64,000 nt of DNA. Origin: Diplonema papillatum (taxonomy: Eukaryota > Euglenozoa > Diplonemea > Diplonemida > Diplonemidae). The stretch is taken from the NCBI GenBank assembly GCA_030068145.1, contig JAPJBO010000542.1, forward strand, positions 1 to 64,000, in the 5' to 3' direction. The notes under the pieces are model-generated. The model ran no database searches and had not been told where the DNA came from. It was given only the letters and a program-made list of their open reading frames with translations. This document shows, one piece after another, positions 19,795 to 29,747 of the stretch. The position numbers and the translations under genes were made by a program. How positions within the stretch are numbered: the first letter of the stretch is position 1; the number at the start of each line of letters is the position of its first letter.

Positions 19795-21284
19795 CAAAAA
19801 CACGGGAGGCAGAGTGCGCAGAACGCATGTCGAAGAGTTACGAGGACTAATTTTCGGAGGTGCAGAGCACGACACAGTACAGCCGGCTGAATAGGGCAAT
19901 AGCCTCGCTGAGCCGGCCAGTCGGAAAAATATCCCGTTTTGGTGAGAAGAGATACTCTCGCGGAAGGCTGTCACTTACGAGTTCCCAAGCAAGAGCCAGC
20001 AGCAGCAAGAGCAGCAGGAGCAAAAACGGCAGCAAGAGCAGCGGCATTCACGGGGGCCCCTGCGTCGGAAGGTCGGTGGGAATTAGCCAGCATCGGACCG
20101 CCGAGGGCGACTAGTCACACGGCTGAGCACAGCCACGGCCACGCTCAGTCTCACACGTGAATCACGAAACAGACATGTCGCGCGTGTGCCGTGTGGCGAG
20201 CACCTCGTATTTCTGGAAGAAGCTGCCAATGCGCTGCCCGTTCGATATAATATTACCACAGCGAACCCTTTCTAAATGATAGGGACACAGGAGAAATGGC
20301 TGTGTTGGTGAAAACGAAACTTCTCTCCCTCGGAGTGACGTCTTGGTACGATGCAGCTAGAAGTACCGTTTGGATGAATATCGTGCAATTCGGGCGAATG
20401 TCGTGCAATTCGAGCGAAAATGTCGTGCAATTCGTACGCCAGATCGCATAAGCCGGGGAAAAGGAATCGGAAGGGCCCGTTAAGTCAGAAGGTTGCTTCC
20501 CTGAGCCTTCGTCGAGACTGCGAAAACCTACGCACACCGCCTGATACCAAATGAAAGGACGCGTTTCCGTTCCCTCTTTCCGGGTTGGCTGAAAGGTGGT
20601 TCATCCTTCTTAGGCTTGTACAGCCGGGGAACTGGATGCTGAGCGAAGCAAGTATTGTAAAAACAAGCGGGGGGGGAAAAAACACGAAGGGAGACGTATC
20701 GGAGGTGTTTTTGATTGAACACTAGCCCCTCTGTCGTTCGGAAGGGCCCTCGTGGCAATCCGGAAAACTCTCATGCAACTTTTCTCTCGGGCAAAAAAAT
20801 AGCTATGGTGCTGGTGTCTTGGGTTCATTCTTTCTACGACAGCCGTCAGGTTGAAGGGATTGCACAACAGGCAGAACCTAGAAGCAGCAGCTCTGTTCTG
20901 CGTGTTGTGAAGCCCCCACAAAGAATGACGACCACAGTGTCATAGTTCTCACACAGCGGGAGTTGATGAACCACTAATGTTGAGAGAGAGAGAGACGAGT
21001 TAGAGTGCAGGGACCATCTCTCCGAGGAGTATCCGGTCGCCCCACTAATATCCCGTACTACTACGGCGGGCGTAAGTCGTTGCGCCGTGGGCGCGGAGCG
21101 AGCCGTGGCCCAGTCAAAGATGATTGTTGCACCGATGGTGGCGCAGCCGGGGGCGTTCTGAATGTTGATATGAGGGGGTTTGGTTAGAGAATGTTCAGTT
21201 TTCCCACACCCTTCCCTACCCCCGGTTCCGTCGCCCGAAGCTCGCTCCCGGAGGAAGCAGTCACAACTATCTACGCCGGCCCTA
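19795..21284. repeat. 3' flank of GH51 copy 2
   Basis: Counterpart of 14455-16145. Ends shared with copy 1 include CAACAGGCAGAACCTAGAAGCAGC (20868 and 15959). A repeat G copy (20983-21085, GAGAGAGAGAGACGAG, GTGCAGGGACCATCTCTCC) is present only in this flank. At 20375-20440 a short run repeats GTGCAATTCG three times (ATCGTGCAATTCGGGCG, GTCGTGCAATTCGAGCG, GTCGTGCAATTCGTACG). No gene. Confidence 0.7.
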
Positions 21285-23336
21285 CTAGAAGGTTGCTACG
21301 AAAACCGCGACAGAATACACCTCCATGGCGATGGAGACTGTTTGGCCGTTAACCTTCAGAGGCACGGTAGTGATGGAGACAGCGTTCGGGTTGTCTAATG
21401 TGTTGGCAACGGACGGGTCGCTGTTGCCCAAGTAGCTGGCAGTCGAAGGGAAGGTGAGCGGCGCGGGGAAGCCATCGAAGCTGATGTCGACGATGAAGCT
21501 CGGGAACTCATAGTTGACCACCTTCACGATGACGGTGTTGTTGCCTTTGATGCTCGCTATAGCAGACCATCGCTCCGTGCCCTGCTTGTAGGTGCTGACG
21601 TTTGTCTGCAGAATGTAGTCGCCAAGGTTCTGCTTCAGAATGAGCTGCGAATAGTAGCTCGGCAGCGCGAAGACGTGCGACGCGTTGAAGTTAAAGAGGT
21701 TGTACCCCCACTGCTCTCCTTTCACGTTCACGAACATTGGGGCGAATGCAGTCGCGTGGACAATCTCAGCGTTCCTCTCAGTACCCACCAGAAACATAGC
21801 TTCAGAAACACCGGACTGTACCGTGAGTGGCTGGTTTCGACAAGCAAATTCAAGGACGTACACAGGAGGACATTTCGCTCCATTCACCGTCTGACAGAAC
21901 GACGACGAGTAGTAGTCGTTGTACAGGTCGACCAAGCTTGCCATGGTGTTAGCACTGTCGTAGGTGTGCTCATCCCAAGCATCGCAGTGCTGTGGCGCCA
22001 TGTCGCAACCGCCAACACATGGAAGGCACGAAGAAGACCTGCCTCCGCTAGTTGCTGCCATGATGCCGGATGCAACAATGTACAGGTACGGGTACTTCTG
22101 TCTCAAGGGGTCCATGATGATCTGGTAGTGACCGGCGTAACCTTCTTTGCCGCGCTGGGTTTCCTCGTTTCCGATTTCGAGCATCGACACGTTGAACGAC
22201 GCCGGGTGGCCGTCCTGCACTCTCTTCTGTCCCCACACGCTGTTTGCGGGACCGTTTGTGTACTCCATCAGGTCCATTGCGTCGTCGACGAACGGCTGAC
22301 TCTCGTATAGGGGAATGTACTGGCGCCCGATCGAGAAACCTGTGTAGATGGACACCAAAGGTTCAGCCTTCAAGAACTCTGTGAGGCGGAGGAGCTCCAT
22401 GAGACCCAGACCATCGGTAACCCAGTATCCCCAGGCGCTGTTGTAGTGTCCGCTGCGCATCTCCTTCGGGCCAACGCTCTTCTTCCACTGCCAGCGGGTT
22501 CTCAGACCAGTGCCTTCAAGGTAGTTACCTCCAGGCACGCGCACCATCGGTGGTGCGTATTCCTTGATGAAAGCAAACAAGTCTGGGCGGAAGAGACCCA
22601 GCACAGCGTCACCCGGGAACATTGACACGTGGTCCAAGTAGATAGCAACGTTCGGTGTCGCAGTCAGCACGCGCAAGCTGCCCCCAAAGCACGGCGTCGT
22701 CGGCTTCAACGTCGCGTTGAACTTCTGCCACTGCGAAGTCAATGGTGCGAACTTCGGTGACTCGTAGATGACCTGCGAGCCGCACATTAGCTGTGCGTAC
22801 ATGACTGCACCGTTGCCCATGCCGTAGAACGAGAAGTCGAACGTTGTTTCCGTTCTGAGGTGCATTCCCCAGTACCCAGGGTTTTCAATACCTTGCCCAG
22901 CTGCGGTGGCTGTGAAGCTCGCAACCCATGGGTTCGTCGCGAAAGGTTGCGTCGTGATGACAGACGTGGCGGTGACTCCGACTGTGGTCCACGGCGCAAT
23001 GCTCCCGGGGACAGCGGGTGGCTCGTGGGGGTCCAGCTGGTCGACACCCAAGGGGTTAGGCGATGACTTCGTTCTCGAATTCCGGAGCTCAGCAATGCGT
23101 TCATCGCGGCTTGCCCACTTCGACGGTGTCGTCACGTCCAATGTCCCCCTGCCGAGTGCTTCGAAGTCACGGTTCCACACGAGTTCGCCGTACAAACCGC
23201 CTTCGCCGCCGAAGTTGATCTCCGTCTCGTAGAACATCGAGTAATGGTACTTCTGAATCGAAGCTCCCCTCGTGTTGTGCACGGTCACTGTGTTCTGCGC
23301 CAGCACAGCGACCGCGAGAGCCGTCTCGAACATCAT
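21285..23336 (-). CDS. GH51 alpha-L-arabinofuranosidase, copy 2
   Basis: 683 codons, same length and start context as the gene at 16147-18198. I count 32 amino-acid differences, about 95% identity. Both catalytic glutamates stay (GNEE at 388-392, VLEFA around 496), as do the signal peptide, the GLYGELVWNRDFE signature and the CBM-like insert, so it should be active. The changes are uneven: six in the first 330 residues against 26 in the rest, many around the barrel loops (ITGATGGGRST becomes IMAATSGGRSS) and 515-620. One lies three residues past the nucleophile (FACAN to FACRN), which may affect the active-site rim. Several other changes are conservative, suggesting the copy is still under constraint. 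Confidence 0.92.
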   Translation of the reverse strand: MMFETALAVAVLAQNTVTVHNTRGASIQKYHYSMFYETEINFGGEGGLYGELVWNRDFEALGRGTLDVTTPSKWASRDERIAELRNSRTKSSPNPLGVDQLDPHEPPAVPGSIAPWTTVGVTATSVITTQPFATNPWVASFTATAAGQGIENPGYWGMHLRTETTFDFSFYGMGNGAVMYAQLMCGSQVIYESPKFAPLTSQWQKFNATLKPTTPCFGGSLRVLTATPNVAIYLDHVSMFPGDAVLGLFRPDLFAFIKEYAPPMVRVPGGNYLEGTGLRTRWQWKKSVGPKEMRSGHYNSAWGYWVTDGLGLMELLRLTEFLKAEPLVSIYTGFSIGRQYIPLYESQPFVDDAMDLMEYTNGPANSVWGQKRVQDGHPASFNVSMLEIGNEETQRGKEGYAGHYQIIMDPLRQKYPYLYIVASGIMAATSGGRSSSCLPCVGGCDMAPQHCDAWDEHTYDSANTMASLVDLYNDYYSSSFCQTVNGAKCPPVYVLEFACRNQPLTVQSGVSEAMFLVGTERNAEIVHATAFAPMFVNVKGEQWGYNLFNFNASHVFALPSYYSQLILKQNLGDYILQTNVSTYKQGTERWSAIASIKGNNTVIVKVVNYEFPSFIVDISFDGFPAPLTFPSTASYLGNSDPSVANTLDNPNAVSITTVPLKVNGQTVSIAMEVYSVAVFVATF

Positions 23337-24150
23337 CCTTCTATTGTCCCGTCCCTTCCGCGCTTCTTTCCCCGAAGAAACTGTGGGCGGTGCGAATGGG
23401 TGGTGCGAAAAATCGACAAGAAAAGGACAGGGGTTTGCAAGTGGTTATTTCAAATATATTCTCTGGACGAAAACGAGGAAGAGGCCTGTTCAGGTCAGGG
23501 TTTGTTTGCCAGTTTGAGTCGGCTGAAGACCCGCTCGCATTCGACCGCCCCGACTCTTCTCGACTGCTGCATCGTCTTGTTCAGTACTAAGCAGCGCCCA
23601 TCAGTGCTGCTATTATCAAGTGTATGCCATTGCCGCCTAACAGGGGCAGGTCCATCCCACAGAGCACGTAGTCTACAACTCGGTTGATCCTTGGCTTTCT
23701 TGCACTCAATCACTCATTTTAATCGCGCCCTGACCAAGGAGACCCTTGGCCGAGGTTCGGCTGATGACACGCCAGTTCTTGAAGATGCACGTCGGCTGTC
23801 TTTCTGCTTTGGGGGGCTAGCTGTGTCTTTCCGCTTTGAAAGCATGCGTTTCGGCTGCTTGCTATATTCACGCCGCCTGGGGCGTTGCAGCAGACCAGAA
23901 GCATCGCTTGGCTCTACGTTTGTTTCCCTTCATCAGTTTTTGCACACAGCAGCGAGAACGAAGCAGCGAACGGGTGCGAGGAGGAGAGTACTTATTCGGC
24001 AGAATGAAACGGTAGAAAAGAAGGCGTCCGCCCGTACCTTCCTGGGACTCCACAGTCGTATCTGAGTGTACCTGTACGCGCCTTCTTGTCGCATCGTTGC
24101 TATATCACAAGGCCATGCATACACGACCCACTTGTTATGAAAACTACAAG
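23337..24150. other. Upstream region of GH51 copy 2, partly shared with copy 1
   Basis: The first ~45 bases and 24010-24145 match the upstream region of copy 1; the middle does not align well. No gene seen. Confidence 0.5.
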
Positions 24151-26489
24151 TGCCTTCACGCTATGATTGTGACATCGTAGGTGATCGCATGTTTTTTTAC
24201 TGGCTCGTCACGTGATCACGTGTTGTGTCACGGCATGTCACTTGCTACATATAACCTGTGAAACCTCATAACAAGTGTGCCGAGTACGCCGTGGGTGGGG
24301 GGGATGTCTGTGTGCCAATATGCACACAGTCGTTGGCTTCTCTCTTGCAGGATCGTGAAATAAGCCAGCCGTCAGTATCCGGAGGCAGTGCAAGTCTTCT
24401 GTTTTTGAGCCTGTCCACCCCGATACAGCCTGGTCAACCGCAATTCACTGGAAATCGCGAGCTTTGATCAGGACAGCTAATCTGCGGCAATACATGCTGA
24501 CGGCGACACCACGGAAAACAGCGACCGTTTTCCGGTGCAGCTTTTCCAGAAGATAGGGAGGGTGGACTAGCCGTTGGGTTTGTCATCTAATGCAGTCTAA
24601 ATCTATATTAGACCAGCGAAGCGGACGCAAAAAAGAAACTCTTGGCTGGAGACAAATAAGTCGGCAAAACAAAGCAGAAGATAACTGTCAGTTCTAGACA
24701 ACAAAGGAACAGCTGGAAGGGGGGGAAGTTCGTACTAAGGTTCTTTCTGATGTAGTCATTTGTTCTTTGGTTTCGCTAGGCTCCTCTTCCAGGGTTTCAT
24801 CGGGAAGAGAAGTCAATCGAGCATGAAGAAGTTGGGGTACTAGCAGCTTCTTGGTGTCACTTGAGAAAGAGAGCGAGAAAAGCTTATCGGTCATCCGGCA
24901 CTGCCCCCTGCCCGAACGGCTTTCCTAAGCAATATCAACACGCACTCGGGTAGCACTGATGCCACGAGGGAAGAAAAGACGTTCACGCGTGTTTCTGTTT
25001 GACGTGTGTGTGCGGACAGCCGACGAAGAAGGTAGAAGAAAGAAACACGGGGAGGTCATCACGATGAGTGTCGAGCAAACGTCACACAAAAAGTTAGCTA
25101 CCGTAATGCGGGGAGTGAAAGAGGAGGCCAGAGTGTCGATTGGGGAACTTCAGCGTTGCCGGGCAAAGAACGACAAGGCCTGGCTCAAAAGGGCTGCAGG
25201 CTTGCTGTTTTGAAACCATGAGGTCGCGCGCAAAATACAGCCTTCATCAGAGCGATGTGCGGGGCCACAACACCATACGCGGCGTGAGAACATGTTTCCC
25301 AACCAAGCCAAAGGATCGTTTGGCCATGTTTTCACATCCGAGAATTTCTGGCACCCAGCTACAGGAGACGGGGCGAAAGGGGGTGCCGGAAAACGGGAAG
25401 AAATGCGCGAGTTTTGTTGGGGTGCTATTCCCCGTGTCACCATGCGTGTATTTTGCGCACGCACTTTTTGCCAGAAGCTGACTCCAGCTTCTGAGGCTGG
25501 ATATCACCACGTTCCGAAAACCACCGTCTATTAGGTCTACACACGAAGACTGCAGACGTTCGTGGTTCACGTGGACCGTTGAGCCGTGAATTTCGTTTAG
25601 TGGAAGCTCGCTTGAAACGCCGGGGACTCGCTGGAGCCGAACGTGGGACAGCGGGCGTGCCCACCCCCAATGCACCAGCCTTTGGCTTACGGTGGTCACG
25701 AGCAATTCTATGCAGCTCCGGAGGATAGGGATGGACCTAACTGATAGACCGTGGTGCGCAATGTGGCGCACCGTAACAGACAGCGGCAAGCAATGTGCAG
25801 TACCAAGGCATAGGGCTGACCGGCCCGAGGTTCACTTTTCTTGGGCACACACAAGATCGTGACTGCACACAACTTCTCGCCGTTTATTCTTCGATCGTGT
25901 GCCGCTCCTGACTACGTCGAGGTTTCGCGAGCTGAATCCCGATGGCTCGGAACCCACTCGTTGGTCGATCGGGAAACGTGTGGCTCCCACTCTCACGACA
26001 GAGCCAAAAGCGCCGTACGACAACACAGCGACAGCCGTGGTCAGTCGTCAAGATCTCCGGGTTCGTCGTCTGCGGTTGTGAGAATATTTTTCATCGTCGG
26101 TTTCACAATAAATTGCAGAGACCCCCTTGCCCAAGCTCAGCGGATCCCCGATGTGCGTCGATTAGTCTTGCCAGAGGCGGGAGAAACAATACGGCAAAAT
26201 GGCTGTTCCACTTTATTTCGAGATTAACCCCCAAAACACGCTGTGTGTCTGCGTCTGCGTAGCCTGCACTACACCTTGTAGGGCAACCCGCAAGATTGTT
26301 GGTAACTACTGCACATGAACAAAGGGACGAGCGGGCACAAAAAGCGGTCACGAGAAAGGTAGGCCCTTTTTGTTTGTGCGCACTTCCTTCAAACCTGTTT
26401 TGTTCATCTAACGGGAGTGAGGATAGTACGCTGCCATCGATCTGTTCTTGTTCTTGACAAATTGCACTTGTTAGACACATAATCAAAAC
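24151..26489. other. Long gene-poor stretch with one perfect palindrome
   Basis: No exon with start or splice support over 2.3 kb. The 14-base palindrome CACGTGATCACGTG sits at 24209-24222, a double G-box/E-box core bound by bHLH or bZIP factors in other eukaryotes, about 870 bases upstream of GH51 copy 2. A minus-strand open stretch at 25247-25789 lacks an ATG. Confidence 0.4.
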
Positions 26490-26640
26490 CGTACACCGCG
26501 AGAGTAGGAGAAAGTAGAAAGGGAAACTAGAGTTTTCGTTGACCGCACTACCCTGAGCCCAAATCCTGGACGTGGTTTCAGGTGGCAAATTTGGCAAATG
26601 ATCATGATCAGAAGGTCCTACTTGGGCGGCTCAGTTTCCT
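26490..26640 (+). repeat. Dispersed repeat E, copy 1
   Basis: AGTAGGAGAAAGTAGAAAGG, CCCAAATCCTGGACGTGG, AATGATCATGATCAGAAGG and CTACTTGGGCGG, also at 39068-39178 (same strand) and 50886-51035 (reverse). The central ATGATCATGATCA is a near palindrome. In two of three cases a repeat A piece adjoins. Confidence 0.85.
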
Positions 26641-26654
26641 CACACATTGCAAGT

Positions 26655-26800
26655 GGGTCCTTTTTTTGTTGAACGCTTACGCTCGCCACTAAACCCAGAT
26701 TCACCTGTGTTTCGTGTGGGCTGCAGCACATTTACCTCCTTTGATCTTTTGCAGCTGGCAGCCTCCTCAAGTATTTCCTACAAAGCAGGTGCATATACAA
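26655..26800 (+). repeat. Repeat A, right half with core
   Basis: From the end of the left half (GGGTCC), through the core TTTGTTGAACGCTTACGC to GCAGGTGCATATACAA. It is followed without gap by repeat C. Confidence 0.85.
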
Positions 26801-26993
26801 GAATAGTTGCGTTGCAGCTCTTGACAAAGATAGATGGAAAAAAGAAGGTGTTTTTATTCTTCGCTTTTTCTCACGAACCGGGGGGTCCTTCCTGCTTTTG
26901 GCTTTGTAGGTTCTCCCGACTCCCCTATTCGTGGTCAGCTCAAACTCAAGAGGTCTAGTCAACTATTCCCTGCAGTATTGGCATACTTTCAAC
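26801..26993 (+). repeat. Dispersed repeat C, copy 1
   Basis: Starts GAATAGTTGCGTTGCAGCTC, continues TTCTCACGAACCGGGGGGTC and TTCTCCCGACTCCCC, and ends CAACTATTCCCTGCAGTATT then GGCATACTTTCAA. GAATAGTTG and CAACTATTC form an inverted pair 160 bases apart, hinting at a MITE. Other copies: 37096-37243, 38189-38461, and a diverged one at 57637-57800. Confidence 0.8.
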
Positions 26994-27034
26994 AAAAAAA
27001 AGTAGAGGCAGACAAGCGCCCACCCCCGCAAACA

Positions 27035-27175
27035 AAAGAGAGAGAGAGAGAGAGAGACGAGTTAGAGTGCAGGGACCATCTCTCCGGGGAGTTTCCGGTC
27101 TCCTCACTTCTCGCACTGCTACGGCGGGCGTAAGTCGCTCCGGAGGCGCGCTGCAGGTTGCGGCTCTGCTACAAA
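27035..27175 (+). repeat. Dispersed repeat G, copy 3
   Basis: GA microsatellite start (GAGAGAGAGAGAGAGAGAGA), then the same blocks as 2605-2715 and 20983-21085, ending GGTTGCGGCTCTGC. Confidence 0.8.
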
Positions 27176-27407
27176 GGACATAGCGAGAGGCGGACAGACA
27201 GCACGGAAAGCGAAGGCAAATCCCCCCCCGACCGATACGGAGGACCGACTCAGCAGGCAAACCCTGGCACGCCAGGGTTTACCAAAAGATGTCGGCACAC
27301 CGCACCGGAAAGGGAGGAGCGAAGAACGAAGCCGCGGTCAAGCCCCCCCCCGCGCACAACAAATCCAAGAAAACCCCCACCATCAACTGCCGAAAAGGAA
27401 ATACAAA

Positions 27408-29069
27408 CTAACAACACCCCGGTCCCCCCCCTGCAGTGAGATGCATACTTTCCCTGTCCGGATACTTGAGGCCCAAAGGTTCCGGTCCGTACATCCAGAA
27501 GGCGAAGGCCGTGCGCGGCTGCGACATGGGCAGAACCTCATGCACGGTGTGGCTTTGGAACAGGACGAGCTTGTTGGCGTCGGGCAGGAACTTGATCTCC
27601 TCGGCGTGCGACTCCGTTTCCTTGCGGTTCTTCTCCTGCTGAGAGTCGGACGGGCGCGGGTACAGCTTCGGGTCGCGCGTGCGCGGATAAAGAACGAACT
27701 CCCTGTAAGTGTCATTGTGCTCATCGACGGTAGCGACTCAGTTTGTTGTCTTGCGACCCTTGTTTGTTTGGAAAGAAAACCTTGGCGCACCTCAGTTAAA
27801 ACTAAAAGAACCAATATGCCAACAGCTCCATCGCTCTCTTGTGTGTAAGCAAGGAGTTAACCAACGTGGCGACGCTTCAGTTTCCTCACATGTTGCGTGC
27901 GGTGATTCGGCGCCTGATCCGTCCACACCGAGGGCAACTACCCCTGCCCGAAAATACTCGAGGGACTGCCTTGTGCCCATTTCGACGGGGGCTAGAGGGG
28001 GGGAGAAAACAATACAACTACGAAGTGGGTCTTTTTTTGTTAAACGCTTACGCCCGCCACTAAACCTGTGTTTTGTGTGGGCTACAGCACATTTACCTCC
28101 TTTGATCTATCGCAACTGGCAGTCTCCTCAAGCATTACCTACAAAAAGCCCCCAGTCCAAAGAACTGCGTAGTTTTGTTTTATTCTTTTACTTGTTAGTT
28201 GTCAACAACTTTTTTTGTATTGAGGTGTCATTCAGATGTAAATCCAAAGCCGCCTACGTCAAATTTTGTTGAGCATTGAGTTCTTTTAAGTACATGAACC
28301 ACATGGATTAGCATGCACTTTGTTAAGCAGCGGCTGCCAAAACTTGCCGTGACACCTATGATCAAAGTAAAGGAGGAAAGGAGAAAATATTTCTAAAAAG
28401 AGCAAATCAGCGGGCATACCCCCCGTATTCGGGCTTCCAGTCCGCGTTGCAGTAGTAGGTGGCGGTAATGCGGCGGCGGTCCGGCTCCTTGATGTTGAGG
28501 TTGACGTCCCTGTGCTTGACGTATCCCTTCATGTCCCCCGGGTACTTCGCGAGCTGGATGGAGGTCCGGTACAGCTGCTTTTCGAGCAGGAACGCGAGCG
28601 CCTTGCGCAGGCGGTGCAGCTTCTGCAGCAGGACGTCGACGCCTTCCGGGACGGCGCTGTCGTACCCGTCGAGGGTCGTCTGCTTGGGGAGCCAGCGGAT
28701 GAGGTCACCGCGGAGGGCCCCGTCTCGGCGCAGGGCTTCTTCGCGGCCGGTGCCGCCGACGCGCATCTTGTCTTCTTCGCTGCAGAGCTGCCACGAGTCC
28801 GCGCAGGCCTTCACGGCGTCGTCTGCCGGGAGGAACGCGTCCGTCGACCACACGCCGGCCGGCGACCGGAGCGCGGTGATGATCTCGGCCGCCGTCTTCA
28901 GCTCCTCGTCGGAGCAGAGCACAGGCCCGCGCACCGGCCCGCACAGCAGCTTCAGCGCCGTCGGCGGGAACTTCAGCCTCTTGTTCAGCCCCTTCCACAC
29001 GATAGACGCGCAGCCGCTGGGGTGCGTCGCCGTGACCTGCCCGACACGGCCGATCGCTTCCTTCAATTC
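27408..29069 (-). CDS. PHD/EGLN-like prolyl 4-hydroxylase (2OG-Fe(II) dioxygenase), 5' end missing
   Basis: Two exons visible: 29069-28420 and 27702-27408, intron of 717 bases with donor GG/GTATGC and acceptor CTTACAG, phases matching (EYGG/EFVLYP). The protein shows RGDLIRWL, then YPGDMKGYVKHRDVN (iron ligands His and Asp), ITATYYCNADWKPEYGGEF, VLFQSHTVHEV (second iron-ligand His) and PRTAFAFWMYG (Arg binding 2-oxoglutarate). This is the order in HIF/Skp1 prolyl hydroxylases, which use O2 and 2-oxoglutarate to hydroxylate a target proline. The last exon has a ~45-residue charged insert before the second His. The first visible exon starts after CGCACAG with no ATG in frame, so at least one upstream exon is missing. 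Its N-terminal part (VTATHPSGCASIVWKGL) may be a small beta barrel. Reading to the stop at 27408 is simplest; a GTATGC near the end could be a further donor. Confidence 0.88.
27950..28148 (+). repeat. Repeat A inside the dioxygenase intron
   Basis: Nearly full unit, antisense to the gene: AAAATACTCGAGGGACTGCC to CTCAAGCATTACCTACAAA, lacking the last ~15 bases. The splice sites are untouched, so the intron insertion should be harmless. Confidence 0.88.
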
Positions 29070-29376
29070 TGTGCGTTTTTAGAGAGTTAAAGCTCGCTTG
29101 AGAACCCGGGAATATTTTGCACAGTAACATCGGTGGTCGACCCGTATGCGTATAGTGTACGCGTAAGCGCTTTCATCTCGATGAAGAGATTACTTGCAAG
29201 GCACCATTACCACCACCGTTCATAGAGCACAGGTCTTGATGCGAGGGGTTGATCCCAGCCTTCTGAATACCAGCAGTACGCTGACGCCCAGCAAACTGGG
29301 CCACCTTGCAACCTGAGCTCTTGTTCCCGGAATTCTGAGAACTCAGCCAGTTGCCAATGCTTTCGTTTGCTTATCT

Positions 29377-29515
29377 TGCGCTCAACAACGCATAGCTGGT
29401 AGCATTAAATTAGTAGTTGGCGGGGCTCGTGGCGCACTCACTTGCTTTGGTAAGTTGCATGTAGTACGCTGCCAACTAAGAATTTCGTGCAACCAGCAAT
29501 GCGTTGTTGAGCATA
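29377..29515. mobile_element. Small palindromic MITE (element D), about 140 bp
   Basis: Left end GCTCAACAACGCATAGCTGG and right end CCAGCAATGCGTTGTTGAGC are inverted repeats (one mismatch), and the similarity continues inward (TTAGTAGTTGGC / GCCAACTAAG). A right-half copy lies inside repeat C at about 38224-38313. No clear target duplication, no coding capacity. Confidence 0.7.
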
Positions 29516-29747
29516 AGGAAACAAAACGCAGCATTACTGAGCAAACCAACCAGGAAAAAAGAGCGCCTTCATGGGTGGGCAAGCGAGGACAAGTGTTAAA
29601 GGTTGGGTATTCGTCGGATATACTAAGCTTCTGAGATCTGTGATCTTCTTATAAGACTTATTGTCACTTCACACGACAACAGAAAATTGATTGTTTGGCG
29701 AAGAGGCAGCGATCTCGCCGCCTACGATTGATATTATATAGTTTCAG

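Noticed and set aside
20375-20440. GTGCAATTCG triple repeat as a regulatory array
   Set aside because: Three short imperfect units only; nothing ties them to a promoter.
25247-25789. 180-codon minus-strand open stretch
   Set aside because: No ATG start, no recognised motif, average composition for non-coding DNA here.
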